DNA from: RBC074 sp035429885
GTDB lineage: Bacteria > Acidobacteriota > Blastocatellia > RBC074
Length of the DNA: 64,000 nucleotides
Direction of reading: 5' to 3'
Assembly: GCA_035429885.1 (NCBI GenBank)
Contig: DAOMFR010000004.1
Location: 1-64,000, forward strand
The notes beneath the pieces are model-generated. The model saw nothing but the letters and a program-made list of their open reading frames with translations, did not search any database and had not been told where the DNA came from. Both the position numbers and the translations under genes were made by a program. Every line of letters starts with the position of its first letter. Positions within the stretch are counted from its first letter, which is position 1. This document shows positions 53,053 through 62,233 of the stretch, piece after piece.

Positions 53053-54342
53053 TCACCTTGAAGGAATTGGACGCAAGGTTTCTTTGCGCGCTGAAGCCGT
53101 TTTCAACTCAATCGCCCCTCGGTGCGCATCGCAAGCCTGCTGGCAATTTCGCGCGAATTTGGCAGCTACCCCTTTCCAACCAAATCGCTCTCGAACCGTA
53201 TTCGCCGCGCGTTGCGCCAACTGATGAGCAAATGGCTGATCACGAAGAACTCGCACAACAGCTTCTGCAAACGAAGCGGCTGTATCGGCCAGCAACAACT
53301 CTTCGCCATCTGCCACCGGCAGGCCTTCAGCCCCGACTGTCGTCGAAACCAAAGGCTTTTCCATCGCCATCGCTTCATAAATCTTCAATCGAGTTCCGCC
53401 GCCAATGCGTATCGGCACAATGTACGCAGCAGCGCTTTCCATATATGGGCGAACATCATCTACCCGTCCGGTTACAACTACTGAAGAGTCGCGCTCGGCG
53501 AGTTCCAAAAGCTCGCGTCCCGGACTTCGGCCAACCACGGTCAGCTTCACGTTGGGAACTTTGGCTCGAACTAAGGGCAGAATGTCGTTGCAAAACCAGT
53601 TGATGGCGTCCACGTTCGGAATCCAATCCATCGAACCGGTAAACACCAAACTCACCGGCTCCATCTCGGTGTTGGATTGTGGGCGGAAGAATTCGGTATC
53701 TACACCGGTGGGGACATCCGTGACCTGTTCCAGCTGGTAATCCTGTCGCATCATCTCGCTGTCTTCGCGCGAAACGGCGATGACTTGATCGTAGCGATGA
53801 CATTCTTTTCGCTCGAACGCGAGCATCTTTCGCCATTGGCCATATAAATACAGCCGTTTGAGCAGATTGCGTTGCGTTTCGTAATGCCGTTTCCAGATCA
53901 TGGCTTCGACGTTGTGTTGAAACAGCACCGTGGCACAACCAAGCCGCTCCGGCACATTGACGCTGGGTGTCAGAAAGTCGCAAACCACAACATCCGGTTT
54001 GTTGATTTCTATCTGCCGAAGAATTTCCTGACGCATTCCCTCAGATTCATACTTCTTCACCGCGTATGGCAATCGAGAAAACAGGTTCTGAAACAGTTCA
54101 ACATAAAACCCAACAGAAAACTTGGCGCGCGTATGGTGCGGAACCGTCACCAATTCGTGACAGTACTCCGCCGCTTTTTCGCGTGCAGCCTCACTTCCAT
54201 TCAGCGAAGCCATTCCGTCATCCAGCGCCAGGTAAATGACATGATGTTCTTGCTTGAGCTGCTTCAACATTTCGTAAGTGCGAATCTTGCCGCCCTTGTC
54301 CACGGGATGAAGCAATTCGGTTTTGATCCAAAGTATCTTCAA
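53053..54342 (-). CDS. GT4/GT-B glycosyltransferase, exosortase-locus type
   Basis: 429 residues. The start is TTG at 54342-54340: GGAG lies 8 bases upstream and ILWIKTELLHPVDKGGKIRTYEML is then N-terminal, whereas a longer reading would run into the preceding gene. GT-B motifs: VVVCDFLTPSVNVP, VFTGSMDWIPNVDAINWF, VGRSPGRELLELAE, and IVPIRIGGGTRLKIYEAMAMEKPLVSTTVGAEGLPV. It resembles the PEP-CTERM/XrtA-associated glycosyltransferase group (TIGR03087-like), but no exosortase is in the window. Confidence 0.82.
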   Translation of the reverse strand: MKILWIKTELLHPVDKGGKIRTYEMLKQLKQEHHVIYLALDDGMASLNGSEAAREKAAEYCHELVTVPHHTRAKFSVGFYVELFQNLFSRLPYAVKKYESEGMRQEILRQIEINKPDVVVCDFLTPSVNVPERLGCATVLFQHNVEAMIWKRHYETQRNLLKRLYLYGQWRKMLAFERKECHRYDQVIAVSREDSEMMRQDYQLEQVTDVPTGVDTEFFRPQSNTEMEPVSLVFTGSMDWIPNVDAINWFCNDILPLVRAKVPNVKLTVVGRSPGRELLELAERDSSVVVTGRVDDVRPYMESAAAYIVPIRIGGGTRLKIYEAMAMEKPLVSTTVGAEGLPVADGEELLLADTAASFAEAVVRVLRDQPFAHQLAQRAANTVRERFGWKGVAAKFARNCQQACDAHRGAIELKTASARKETLRPIPSR

Positions 54343-54362
54343 GTAAACGTCTCCTGCTGAAT

Positions 54363-56318
54363 TCACGATGCTGCCGCGAAAGCCTTCTTCATTGGCGCCG
54401 TTGGTTCGGTCAAACACTGCTCTTCGCCATCAATGAAGCGGCGATGCCAGATTTCAAAATTGATGAGCATCCACAATCGCTCTGAATGGTTTTCGCCCGC
54501 CAGATGCCGCGAAACCAGATTCCGCACAAAATCCGGCTCGAAGATTCCGCGTTCCAACGCTCGCGCGCCCAACACGTAATCATCCAACAAATGCCGAAAC
54601 TTTCCGCGCAGCCAGGAGCCAACCGGAACCGGAAACCCCATCTTCTTGCGTGTCAAAATCTCACTCGGAATCTTGTCGGCCATTGCCTGGCGCAAAATAT
54701 ATTTAGTCGTCAGCCCGCGTAACTTCATGCGTTCCGGCAAGCGCGCGGCAAACTCGACCAGCTTGTGATCCAGAAACGGCACGCGGCTTTCGATGGAAGC
54801 AGCCATACTCATCTGATCCTGCTTCATCAGCAGTTCATGGAGATAGGTTTTCATGTCCGCCGCCAGCAATTGGTCGAGCATCGTCGCCGCATCGGATTCG
54901 CCCATCAGCGCCAACGAAGTTTTATACGGATTGCTTTCCGCAATTCGTGCGCGAGTGTCGTCTGTAAACAGAGTCTTTTGGCGGTTGCGGGAAAAGACTG
55001 AAAAGTTGTCGAAGTAAATGCTTTCAATATCGGAAGGCACACACAGAAATGTCCGCGCCAGTTTTTGCCTGACAGCCAAAGAGCCGCTCCCGTTTTCAAT
55101 CGTCTGTTTGACCAAATGGCGCAGCGACGAAGGAACAACACTGTTGTAAGCGCGGCCAAATGCCAGGTTGTAAATCGTTTTGCGGTATTTGTCGTAACCG
55201 GCCAGCAATTCGTCACTGCCTTCGCCAGTTAGAACGACTTTGACGTGTTCGGACGCCAGCTTGGACACGAAATACAGAGGAATGCTGGATGGATGCGCGA
55301 TGGGTTCGTCTTCCTGATAAACCATCGCTGGAAGCACATCGAAAAATTCCTGTGGACTGACGACGATTTCATGATGATCGGTGCCGAACGCGCGGGCGGC
55401 CATTCGCGCATATTCCAACTCGTTAGCTTCGCGTTCGGCAAAGGCGACCGAAAAGGTTTTGATCGGATTGCTAACCAGTTTGCTCATGACGGCGGCGATT
55501 GCGGTGGAATCAATTCCGCCGGACAAAAACATTCCCAATGGCACATCGGCCATCAACCGCAATCTGACCGATTCGCGGAAAAGCTGGTCAAACTGTTCAA
55601 TATATTGTTTGTCGCTGAGCGGGGCATCGTCTTTGGCAAAGCTGACTTCCCAATACCGTTTAATCTCCACTCGACCGTCTTGCCAGACTAGCGTGTGCCC
55701 GGGAGCCAGCCGATGAACTCCGTGAAAGAGAGTTTCATCGCCGGAGGTGTAACGATTGGCTGCAAAGTCTGCCAACACGTCGTAATTCAATTCCGGCTTG
55801 ACAGCGCGAGATTCAACCAGCGCTTTGATCTCTGATGCAAAATGCAATTCGCCGTCTTTCGACAGCGTGTAATAAACGGGCTTGATGCCCAGCCGGTCGC
55901 GCGCAAGCAATAACCGTTGTTGAGCGCCGTCCCAAATGGCAAAGGCAAACATGCCGCGCAAATACTGAACCGCGTTTGCGCCAAACTCTTCGTAAAGATG
56001 AATGATGGTTTCGGTGTCGCTGGCTGTGCGGTACCGATGGCCGCGGGCTTCCAGCATCGGACGGTGATCGTTATGGTTGTAAATTTCGCCGTTGAAGACA
56101 ATCTGAACTTGGCCGTCTTCGTTTGCCATAGGCTGATGGCCACCGCCCAGATCAACTATCGAAAGCCGCCGATGCCCAAGTCCGATGCCGCCGTCGATAA
56201 AACTGCCTCCGTCATCCGGCCCGCGGTGATTCAATGTGTCGCGCATCCGATTGAGCAGCGATTCATCAACACGACGATTCAATTTTTTAGGTACGGCAAT
56301 GCCGCATATTCCACACAT
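54363..56318 (-). CDS. Asparagine-synthase-like amidotransferase 2 (exosortase-locus type)
   Basis: 651 residues with the same two domains as the copy at 44982-46940: Cys2 (MCGICGIAVPKKL), NGEIYNHNDHRPMLEARGH, and FLSGGIDSTAIAAVM. The pair differ enough to be old paralogues. This one resembles the amidotransferase-1 group of exosortase-A-associated loci (TIGR03108-like). A role in amidating a uronic acid of the polymer is an inference from the AlgD-like gene. It starts 18 bases after the lyase gene and ends 20 bases before the GT-B gene. Confidence 0.88.
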   Translation of the reverse strand: MCGICGIAVPKKLNRRVDESLLNRMRDTLNHRGPDDGGSFIDGGIGLGHRRLSIVDLGGGHQPMANEDGQVQIVFNGEIYNHNDHRPMLEARGHRYRTASDTETIIHLYEEFGANAVQYLRGMFAFAIWDGAQQRLLLARDRLGIKPVYYTLSKDGELHFASEIKALVESRAVKPELNYDVLADFAANRYTSGDETLFHGVHRLAPGHTLVWQDGRVEIKRYWEVSFAKDDAPLSDKQYIEQFDQLFRESVRLRLMADVPLGMFLSGGIDSTAIAAVMSKLVSNPIKTFSVAFAEREANELEYARMAARAFGTDHHEIVVSPQEFFDVLPAMVYQEDEPIAHPSSIPLYFVSKLASEHVKVVLTGEGSDELLAGYDKYRKTIYNLAFGRAYNSVVPSSLRHLVKQTIENGSGSLAVRQKLARTFLCVPSDIESIYFDNFSVFSRNRQKTLFTDDTRARIAESNPYKTSLALMGESDAATMLDQLLAADMKTYLHELLMKQDQMSMAASIESRVPFLDHKLVEFAARLPERMKLRGLTTKYILRQAMADKIPSEILTRKKMGFPVPVGSWLRGKFRHLLDDYVLGARALERGIFEPDFVRNLVSRHLAGENHSERLWMLINFEIWHRRFIDGEEQCLTEPTAPMKKAFAAAS

Positions 56319-56336
56319 TACTTCCTTTGCTCCGAA

Positions 56337-58904
56337 TTAACTCATGGCCAACTGCGCCAGCTTTAATTGCCAGCCATTGGCCTCTTGTTCAAATGACGCG
56401 CGCCGCACCCTGCGCTCAATTGAGAAACTTACGCCGTTAATCACCACTCGACTGACCGGTGAGTGAAACACCAGATCGAATTTGTCCGTCCCGTTCAAGC
56501 TGAGTTCCAGCCAATCTTTGCGAAATTCCACTGAACAATGATTGACCACTGTCTTTGACACGAATTCCAAACAGCCTTGAATTTCTAATCTCTGGCCACA
56601 AACCAATCCGGCGTGAAGAGCTTTGCCCCCTAAAACACGTAGCCATGCCAAGGCTCCGGTAGCCGAAAGAAAACCACTGCCAAGCTTACTGGCTTGGTCA
56701 CCTATCAGGATTGTGTCCAGAGTATTGCCCAGAGAGAGTTTGAAACCTCCTTCTCCTAATGGAGAAACAGATTGACGGCTGTAGTTAACTGGTTTTTGGG
56801 CACTGGTAGGGACAATTAACGTGGCAAATGATTGGGTTCCTTTACCTGCCGTTGTGATAGACGCCATCGGAGCACTCTGGCATTGACCATAACAGCGAGA
56901 AATCCAATTCTGTTTTACATCCGCTTGTAACGCCGCGGTTCCAAGCGACGACAAAATCAAACCGGCGTCGTTTGAGGCGACTTCGATTTGCCAAGCGTTG
57001 CGGTGCGCAGCGTCAGACTTTTCAATCGGGCTTTGAACCTCTCGCACAGACGCGCGACAATTCGGCGAAAAATGATAATTCAAGACGTAGCGATGATGTT
57101 CGCGTGCGTCGAATCTGTCTCGTACTATCAGATACGGCGGCATTAGCGACTCCACGCTGGACTTCAAAAACAGCACTTCGCGCGTATGCGTCACCGGGTC
57201 AGCCAGACGCTCGTATCCATTGTGCGAACCGGAAAAATAGCCGAAGTTTTCAGTTGCAATGAAATCCCCCAGCTTGCTTTCGGCAATATGACTCCAGGAA
57301 AAGGGCCCCGAAGCGACCGATTGTGACTGGCCATCAACTTCAGCGGTGTTATGCGCAGCGGTTGAGCGAAAGTAGTTTCGCAGTTCGGTTTTGCCCGTGT
57401 AAGTCAGTGTTCCGCTATCGGTTAACCACTGAACCCCACCGGCTGAAAACTCCAGCGACAGCGCGTCGGCGTGAGCATGGCCACATCCCAAACTTCCATG
57501 CGGCCCGCAATCAATCAGCAAATAAGCCGATTCAGGCAACCACCCATCCCGCTGCACGAAATAACCGCTTTCCGAAAACGTGTGGTTCAACTTTTCGGGA
57601 AGTTGGGCGTTGACCTTGTCGAACTGCGCCAGTCCATCTGGCCCTAACAACCACAATGTTTCAACCGCCGCTTCGGCAGCAACGAATTTCCAGTCGCTAC
57701 GTCCGGAAATTGCGACTCCTGTTGCAAGCGTATCCCGAAAATCATCCGATCTCCGAACTCCCAACATCACCAAACGTCCGCCATCATCGTCGCCGACAAA
57801 GGAAGATGATCCATTTGGTCGAGTGATCCACATCAGATGATCGAACATTTTCGCCAAGCTCTGTTCCAGCTCTGGCGGTAAAGCGATTCGCGCTGCACGT
57901 CCCAACACCAATAAATGGGTATAGAAGTCCGCTGTGTACCGGTGGTAATAACTCGCTTGCTCAAAGTAAACTCCGTCCCCACGGATTTGCGTGTAAAGCT
58001 GATCTTGCAAAATCTTTAAGCCAGACGAACGCCACTTTTCGGCATTTTTCAATTCGGGGAGCGCAACTCCAAGATAAAACAAACTCAGAGCTTCACCTGT
58101 TAGATGTGTATTGGGGCTGAAATAAAATGACAGGTATTTTTCGACATGGTTTCCAAACGCAGTTAGAAACTTTAGGAACCTTAAAGTGAATTTCGGCGTC
58201 AATCGCGGCGAACTTGCAAACAAGTGAAATGCCCACAGCCACGAAATTGCACGAAAAGCGACTTCCAGACTGCTGGCCCAATTGATTCCTCTACCTGGCG
58301 GGTTAGCATCCATCCAGGACGAAACTAAGGTAACAAAACAATCGGCATATCTCTCGTCACCCGTCACCCAGTAGGCCTGACCTAATGTGACAAGAAACTG
58401 ATGGCGATTGAGTTCCCATGTGATTTTCTTGTCACCCGCAACTTCAGGATCCAGAAAATCAATCTTGCTCCAGTGTGACAATGGAGTTCGCTTGTTTGAA
58501 ATCGGTTCTAAATGCCAATCAACCGGGCTACCGAATTCCAACCCATCATAACCAAGCAGGTCAAATTTTCCGGCAAGTACTCTATTCGCTCTGGCAATGA
58601 TCGCTTCACGTTGGCTGCTGAAACGCGTTGCCATCAAAGTCGCTATTTCAGACCGATGAGCAACGGATGGAAAAAAGGTCTGCACTCCGGCATTTTTTAT
58701 TCGCGTTGTAATCTGAGAAGAAGTCAGTTCCCCCGTTCTCATGCGAACCGACGGTTGAATCAAGCCAAGCCAAACTGCATCAGTTATTTCGGTCTCTGCC
58801 AGAAACTGCTCGCGTATTCGCGCTAGCTCCTGACCGCCACGAATACGGATTTCTCTCAAGCTCTTGCCGCGCAGCTTCTTCAGATTTTTAAGAGATCCAA
58901 CCAT
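56337..58904 (-). CDS. Heparinase II/III-family polysaccharide lyase
   Basis: 855 residues from ATG 58904 (GGAG 8 bases upstream; a second Met four codons earlier overlaps it). The N-terminal half is an (alpha/alpha) toroid (LNRHQFLVTLGQAYWVTGDERYADCF; ASSLEVAFRAISWLWAFHLF; NTHLTGEALSLFYLG). The C-terminal half is the beta-sandwich of the family (GPHGSLGCGHAHADALSLEFSAGGVQWLTDSGTLTY). The typical catalytic Tyr/His are present in these blocks. No signal peptide is seen, so it may act in the cytoplasm or periplasm by another route. It probably cleaves or edits the uronate-containing polymer made by the locus. Confidence 0.85.
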   Translation of the reverse strand: MVGSLKNLKKLRGKSLREIRIRGGQELARIREQFLAETEITDAVWLGLIQPSVRMRTGELTSSQITTRIKNAGVQTFFPSVAHRSEIATLMATRFSSQREAIIARANRVLAGKFDLLGYDGLEFGSPVDWHLEPISNKRTPLSHWSKIDFLDPEVAGDKKITWELNRHQFLVTLGQAYWVTGDERYADCFVTLVSSWMDANPPGRGINWASSLEVAFRAISWLWAFHLFASSPRLTPKFTLRFLKFLTAFGNHVEKYLSFYFSPNTHLTGEALSLFYLGVALPELKNAEKWRSSGLKILQDQLYTQIRGDGVYFEQASYYHRYTADFYTHLLVLGRAARIALPPELEQSLAKMFDHLMWITRPNGSSSFVGDDDGGRLVMLGVRRSDDFRDTLATGVAISGRSDWKFVAAEAAVETLWLLGPDGLAQFDKVNAQLPEKLNHTFSESGYFVQRDGWLPESAYLLIDCGPHGSLGCGHAHADALSLEFSAGGVQWLTDSGTLTYTGKTELRNYFRSTAAHNTAEVDGQSQSVASGPFSWSHIAESKLGDFIATENFGYFSGSHNGYERLADPVTHTREVLFLKSSVESLMPPYLIVRDRFDAREHHRYVLNYHFSPNCRASVREVQSPIEKSDAAHRNAWQIEVASNDAGLILSSLGTAALQADVKQNWISRCYGQCQSAPMASITTAGKGTQSFATLIVPTSAQKPVNYSRQSVSPLGEGGFKLSLGNTLDTILIGDQASKLGSGFLSATGALAWLRVLGGKALHAGLVCGQRLEIQGCLEFVSKTVVNHCSVEFRKDWLELSLNGTDKFDLVFHSPVSRVVINGVSFSIERRVRRASFEQEANGWQLKLAQLAMS

Positions 58905-59226
58905 AACTATCTCCATTCACCATTCCGTACTTCACTTACAGCTGACTTACATCTCATCAAACAAAAAATACCGCAATCACGTTGCTAGCAATCCACCGAA
59001 TTTCACTATTGATAATGCCGTATTTCTAGCGAAGCCAACGCCTGAGGTAATCAGCGGGAGTTCCACAGTTTTACGATTACCTAAAACTGGTGAGGTGGTA
59101 GTCCAGGATCTCCCCCAGCCCCGGATTACCCACCTCACCACTCGCAGCACGTCACCCCCATTTCGACACGCGACGCGCCTGCGAATCTCATAGGCTTGAA
59201 AAGCCTCTGCGAAATTCTCCAGCCAA
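58905..59226. other. Structured intergenic spacer between the GT2 and lyase genes
   Basis: About 320 bases. It contains an 11-bp perfect inverted repeat (59088-59098 with 59130-59140, TGGTGAGGTGG / CCACCTCACCA), partly extended inward, and a second 8-bp one (59045-59052 with 59075-59082). No conserved ORF. The large hairpin follows the GT2 stop and may end or slow its transcript; a promoter for the lyase gene should lie nearer 58950. Confidence 0.4.
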
Positions 59227-60417
59227 CTAACTACGGCTCGGCAAAATTGTTTCTGCGCCTTTTGTTGCCTTAACTTCACGCATTGGCTCCCATACAACCT
59301 GAGTGCCGCCGCTGATAAAGCGAACGATTCCGGCAACAGAGGCAACATTAACCAAAGCGAAGTAATAAGGAATTGCCAGGGGACCAATCTTCACTTTCAA
59401 TCGCTCTGCAAGCCACCCAACTAATGTCATTAAATAGAATGCAGATAGCCCCAGGAAGAAGTAAGAAAAGAGTGCTGACTCGTTAATCAAGAACCAATTA
59501 GTTACGTATGCGCCAATCAAAAAGAATGGGACTAAATAACGTAAGACCTTATGCGAAATCATCTGGAAGGCAAAAATGCCATGACGAGACAAGCTAAGCA
59601 CTTCCTTATACTTATTTAGGGCACGCAATGTCTGGGAAATAACACGAATCCTCATGCGCATTTCGTCTTGGCCACGGTTATTCGTATCTTCCATCGAAAT
59701 TGCCTCTGGCTCATAAACCGTTCGTAACCCCTGTAGGTGAATTTCCATTGCAATGACAAAATCGTCAATCATTTGATTGCTTAATCTGACCTGGCAAATC
59801 CGCCTCACCGCGTAAAGACATCCACTAACACCGATCAACGATCCAAGTCTGCTTTCGCATTTCTTGAGAAACTTTTCGTACCCCCAATATGATCTGCACC
59901 CTTTTCCCACTGCGGTTGACACACGGTCCACGTACACAAGCTGCCCTGCGACACATCCGACTTCAGGGTCTGCAAAACTCCGTACAATTTTCCGGAGAGC
60001 ATCCTCCTGATAAATTGTCGTGGCGTCCGAAAAAACAAGAATTTCACCTGAAGATATTTTCGCGGCTTGTTGTTGCGCGCGCGTTTTTCCGAGCCGATGC
60101 TCCTGACGATTCAAAATCACGCCTTGGCCGGCAAATCCATTGACAATCTCATCGGTCCTATCAGTCGAACAATCAGATGCCACTATGACTTCGAGCTTTT
60201 CTTTCGGGTAATCAAGAGAAAGCACATTCTTCAGCTTCTCCGGCAGATCACGCTCCTCGTTATATGCAGCAATAATTACAGATATGCTGGGCGTAAAATC
60301 ATCTTTCCTTACGGGGCGTGAAAATAACCGGCTCAGTAAACACACTGCGACCGGGTATCCCAAATAGACGTAAACTGCTAAACCAATAAAAGCAAAAAAA
60401 ACAATCTCCAGAACCAT
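59227..60417 (-). CDS. GT2-family membrane glycosyltransferase
   Basis: 396 residues from ATG 60417 (GAGG 6 bases upstream). GT-A fold: N-terminal helix (VFFAFIGLAVYVYLGYPVAVCL), SVIIAAYNEERDLPEKLKN, DCSTDRTDEIV, the DxD-type VFSDATTIY and the acceptor-loop IDDFVIAMEIHLQGLRTVYEP. Three C-terminal membrane helices follow. It resembles processive or Wzx-pathway GT2 enzymes that act at the membrane face. It lies between the export protein and the lyase. Confidence 0.88.
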   Translation of the reverse strand: MVLEIVFFAFIGLAVYVYLGYPVAVCLLSRLFSRPVRKDDFTPSISVIIAAYNEERDLPEKLKNVLSLDYPKEKLEVIVASDCSTDRTDEIVNGFAGQGVILNRQEHRLGKTRAQQQAAKISSGEILVFSDATTIYQEDALRKIVRSFADPEVGCVAGQLVYVDRVSTAVGKGCRSYWGYEKFLKKCESRLGSLIGVSGCLYAVRRICQVRLSNQMIDDFVIAMEIHLQGLRTVYEPEAISMEDTNNRGQDEMRMRIRVISQTLRALNKYKEVLSLSRHGIFAFQMISHKVLRYLVPFFLIGAYVTNWFLINESALFSYFFLGLSAFYLMTLVGWLAERLKVKIGPLAIPYYFALVNVASVAGIVRFISGGTQVVWEPMREVKATKGAETILPSRS

Positions 60418-60493
60418 GAACCACCTCGTTAAAAAACTACACAAATACCATCACTCATTGAAATATTTAGTAGGTTTCTGTACATACTGCTTG

Positions 60494-61303
60494 TTACCGT
60501 CCATACACCATAAAAGATAAAAAACTCAGAAACCTCAATGAATTCACCGCATTGCCCATCTTCTTCTTAAAATTGCCATTAACAATTATCGTGTCTCCAG
60601 ATCGCACCATAAAATTTTCTTCGGGCCCTGCTTTTCCGTCTAGAATCTTTTTTACATCTACTTTTCTCTGTTGCATCAAGCCATTTCGATCTTGCCTCAA
60701 AAGTACGACATCTCTACGGTCAGCCGTCTCAGTAAAACCACCTGTCGAATTAATAGCTTCAAGAATTGTTAAAGGTTTGGAAATAACGACAATAGAAGGC
60801 GTTCTTACCTCGCCTAAAACGCCGATCTTGGCACTTTGAGCTTCTTCAAGAGAAACATTCACCTGGGGATTGATGACATATTCACCAAAATCAGAGGTAA
60901 GTTTTTTTTCAAGTTGCGGAATTGTAACTCCCGCAACTTCAATCTCACCCACTAATGGATGGTAGACACGGCCGACTGGTGAAACTTTAATTCTTGGAAT
61001 CGAATAGTCAGGTTGACCTAACACTCGAATAGCAATTTCGTCCCCAGGGCCAAGGCGGTATGTTTCATAAAACTTCCGATACACCGTTTTAAAGTATTCT
61101 TCATCAAGCTCGCTATCTAATGCCTCTTTGCTTTGCCTATTACTGAAAACAGGTTTTCCTTGATTACTGCCGGAAATTGACTGAGAGTATGACCATTCTG
61201 GCATCCCTCCCAAAAGCAAGAGCATCACCATAAACAATCGTAAATTTTTACCTGCATCATGCGACGTTCCCAAGAACGTATTTTGCATATGTATAGAGAT
61301 CAT
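60494..61303 (-). CDS. Polysaccharide export protein (Wza-like)
   Basis: 269 residues. The signal peptide (LRLFMVMLLLLGGMPEWSYSQS) lacks a lipobox cysteine, unusual for Wza. Poly_export domain (about 80-165; YRLGPGDEIAIRVLGQPDY, ISPxGRVYHPLVGEIEVAGVT) and one SLBB-like domain (KIGVLGEVRTPSIVVISKPLTILEAINSTGGFTE). The C-terminus has one hydrophobic stretch (NSLRFLSFLSFMV). It would form the outer-membrane exit for the polymer together with Wzz. Good ribosome-binding site (GGAAGGGCGG) at 61303. Confidence 0.85.
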   Translation of the reverse strand: MISIHMQNTFLGTSHDAGKNLRLFMVMLLLLGGMPEWSYSQSISGSNQGKPVFSNRQSKEALDSELDEEYFKTVYRKFYETYRLGPGDEIAIRVLGQPDYSIPRIKVSPVGRVYHPLVGEIEVAGVTIPQLEKKLTSDFGEYVINPQVNVSLEEAQSAKIGVLGEVRTPSIVVISKPLTILEAINSTGGFTETADRRDVVLLRQDRNGLMQQRKVDVKKILDGKAGPEENFMVRSGDTIIVNGNFKKKMGNAVNSLRFLSFLSFMVYGR

Positions 61304-61327
61304 TATTACCGCCCTTCCATGTTATGT

Positions 61328-62203
61328 TTAATGATCAGTTATTCTATTAAGCACCACACCAAATATATCTTCTGGGGATAATTGCTCAATAGCTTTCGAT
61401 AACTGAGAGGTTTTGGTAACACCTTGCCGAATAACGACTAAAGCGGTGTCTACCAATTTAATTAACATGCTGCAATCTGCGCGATCCAACATTGGAGGAG
61501 AGTCGAACAGAATAAAATCATAATTAGGGTCAAGGATCTCTAACATCTCATGAAAAGCTGGTGATGTAAGAATCTCAACCGAATTATCAATTCTCTCTCG
61601 GGTTGGAAGCACATGAAAGTCGGCAGGTAGTATTCTAGCTATTGCCGCACCAGGAGGTAATCCACGTTTAAAGGTTTCTGCAAGGCCAATCTGCGATTCA
61701 ATTCCTAACAGTCTCGTTACAGATGGTTTCACAAAATCAGTGTCAACCACTAACACTCGCTTACCTGCTCGTGATAATGCACCGGCAAGATTAAGAAGCA
61801 CACTGGTGCGCCCTTCACCTTTCAAAACCGAAGTAATCAAAACACGTTTAAAAAGCCTTTCTGCAGTACCTGATATTAGCCGTAAAGCCAACATGTCATA
61901 TCGCTCGGACGCGACGAGATCATTTTCATGTAAAGTAACTAAGTGCGAAGCAACGTGAAAAAAATTTAGTGACACCTCACGTGACGGCTCAGCTAGAGCC
62001 TCTCTCGATATTTTTAAACTATTTCTCTCTCTTTGATCAAATTTTCCAGAGCTATGAATTGAAGCCGGATGATACGCATAATCAAATTTATCTAAAGCTT
62101 GACCTAAAGTATTCTCACTAACGTCATTTGCCTCTTCGTGAAAAGGTTTAGTTCGACGGGGCTCATTTTTTCTCGCGGTTACAACTTCTAGTCTATTCTC
62201 CAT
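61328..62203 (-). CDS. CpsD/BY-kinase-like ATPase with altered P-loop
   Basis: 291 residues. The C-terminal half is a MinD/CapB-type P-loop domain: Walker A region LITSVLKGEGRTSVLL, Walker A' VLVVDTDFVKPSV, Walker B FILFDSPPML. The Walker A lysine is Arg132 (CGC codon), which normally abolishes nucleotide binding. The usual Tyr-rich tail is missing (ends VVLNRITDH). The first 100 residues are charged and disordered-looking. In the family it pairs with Wzz to control chain length by autophosphorylation. This copy may be a non-kinase partner. Confidence 0.85.
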   Translation of the reverse strand: MENRLEVVTARKNEPRRTKPFHEEANDVSENTLGQALDKFDYAYHPASIHSSGKFDQRERNSLKISREALAEPSREVSLNFFHVASHLVTLHENDLVASERYDMLALRLISGTAERLFKRVLITSVLKGEGRTSVLLNLAGALSRAGKRVLVVDTDFVKPSVTRLLGIESQIGLAETFKRGLPPGAAIARILPADFHVLPTRERIDNSVEILTSPAFHEMLEILDPNYDFILFDSPPMLDRADCSMLIKLVDTALVVIRQGVTKTSQLSKAIEQLSPEDIFGVVLNRITDH

Positions 62204-62233
62204 TTTTACTCCTGCTGCTTTAATAACTCGAAC

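Noticed and set aside
58977..59387. 136-residue minus-strand ORF overlapping the GT2 gene end
   Set aside because: It is mostly a shadow of the GT2 gene in another frame plus the structured spacer.
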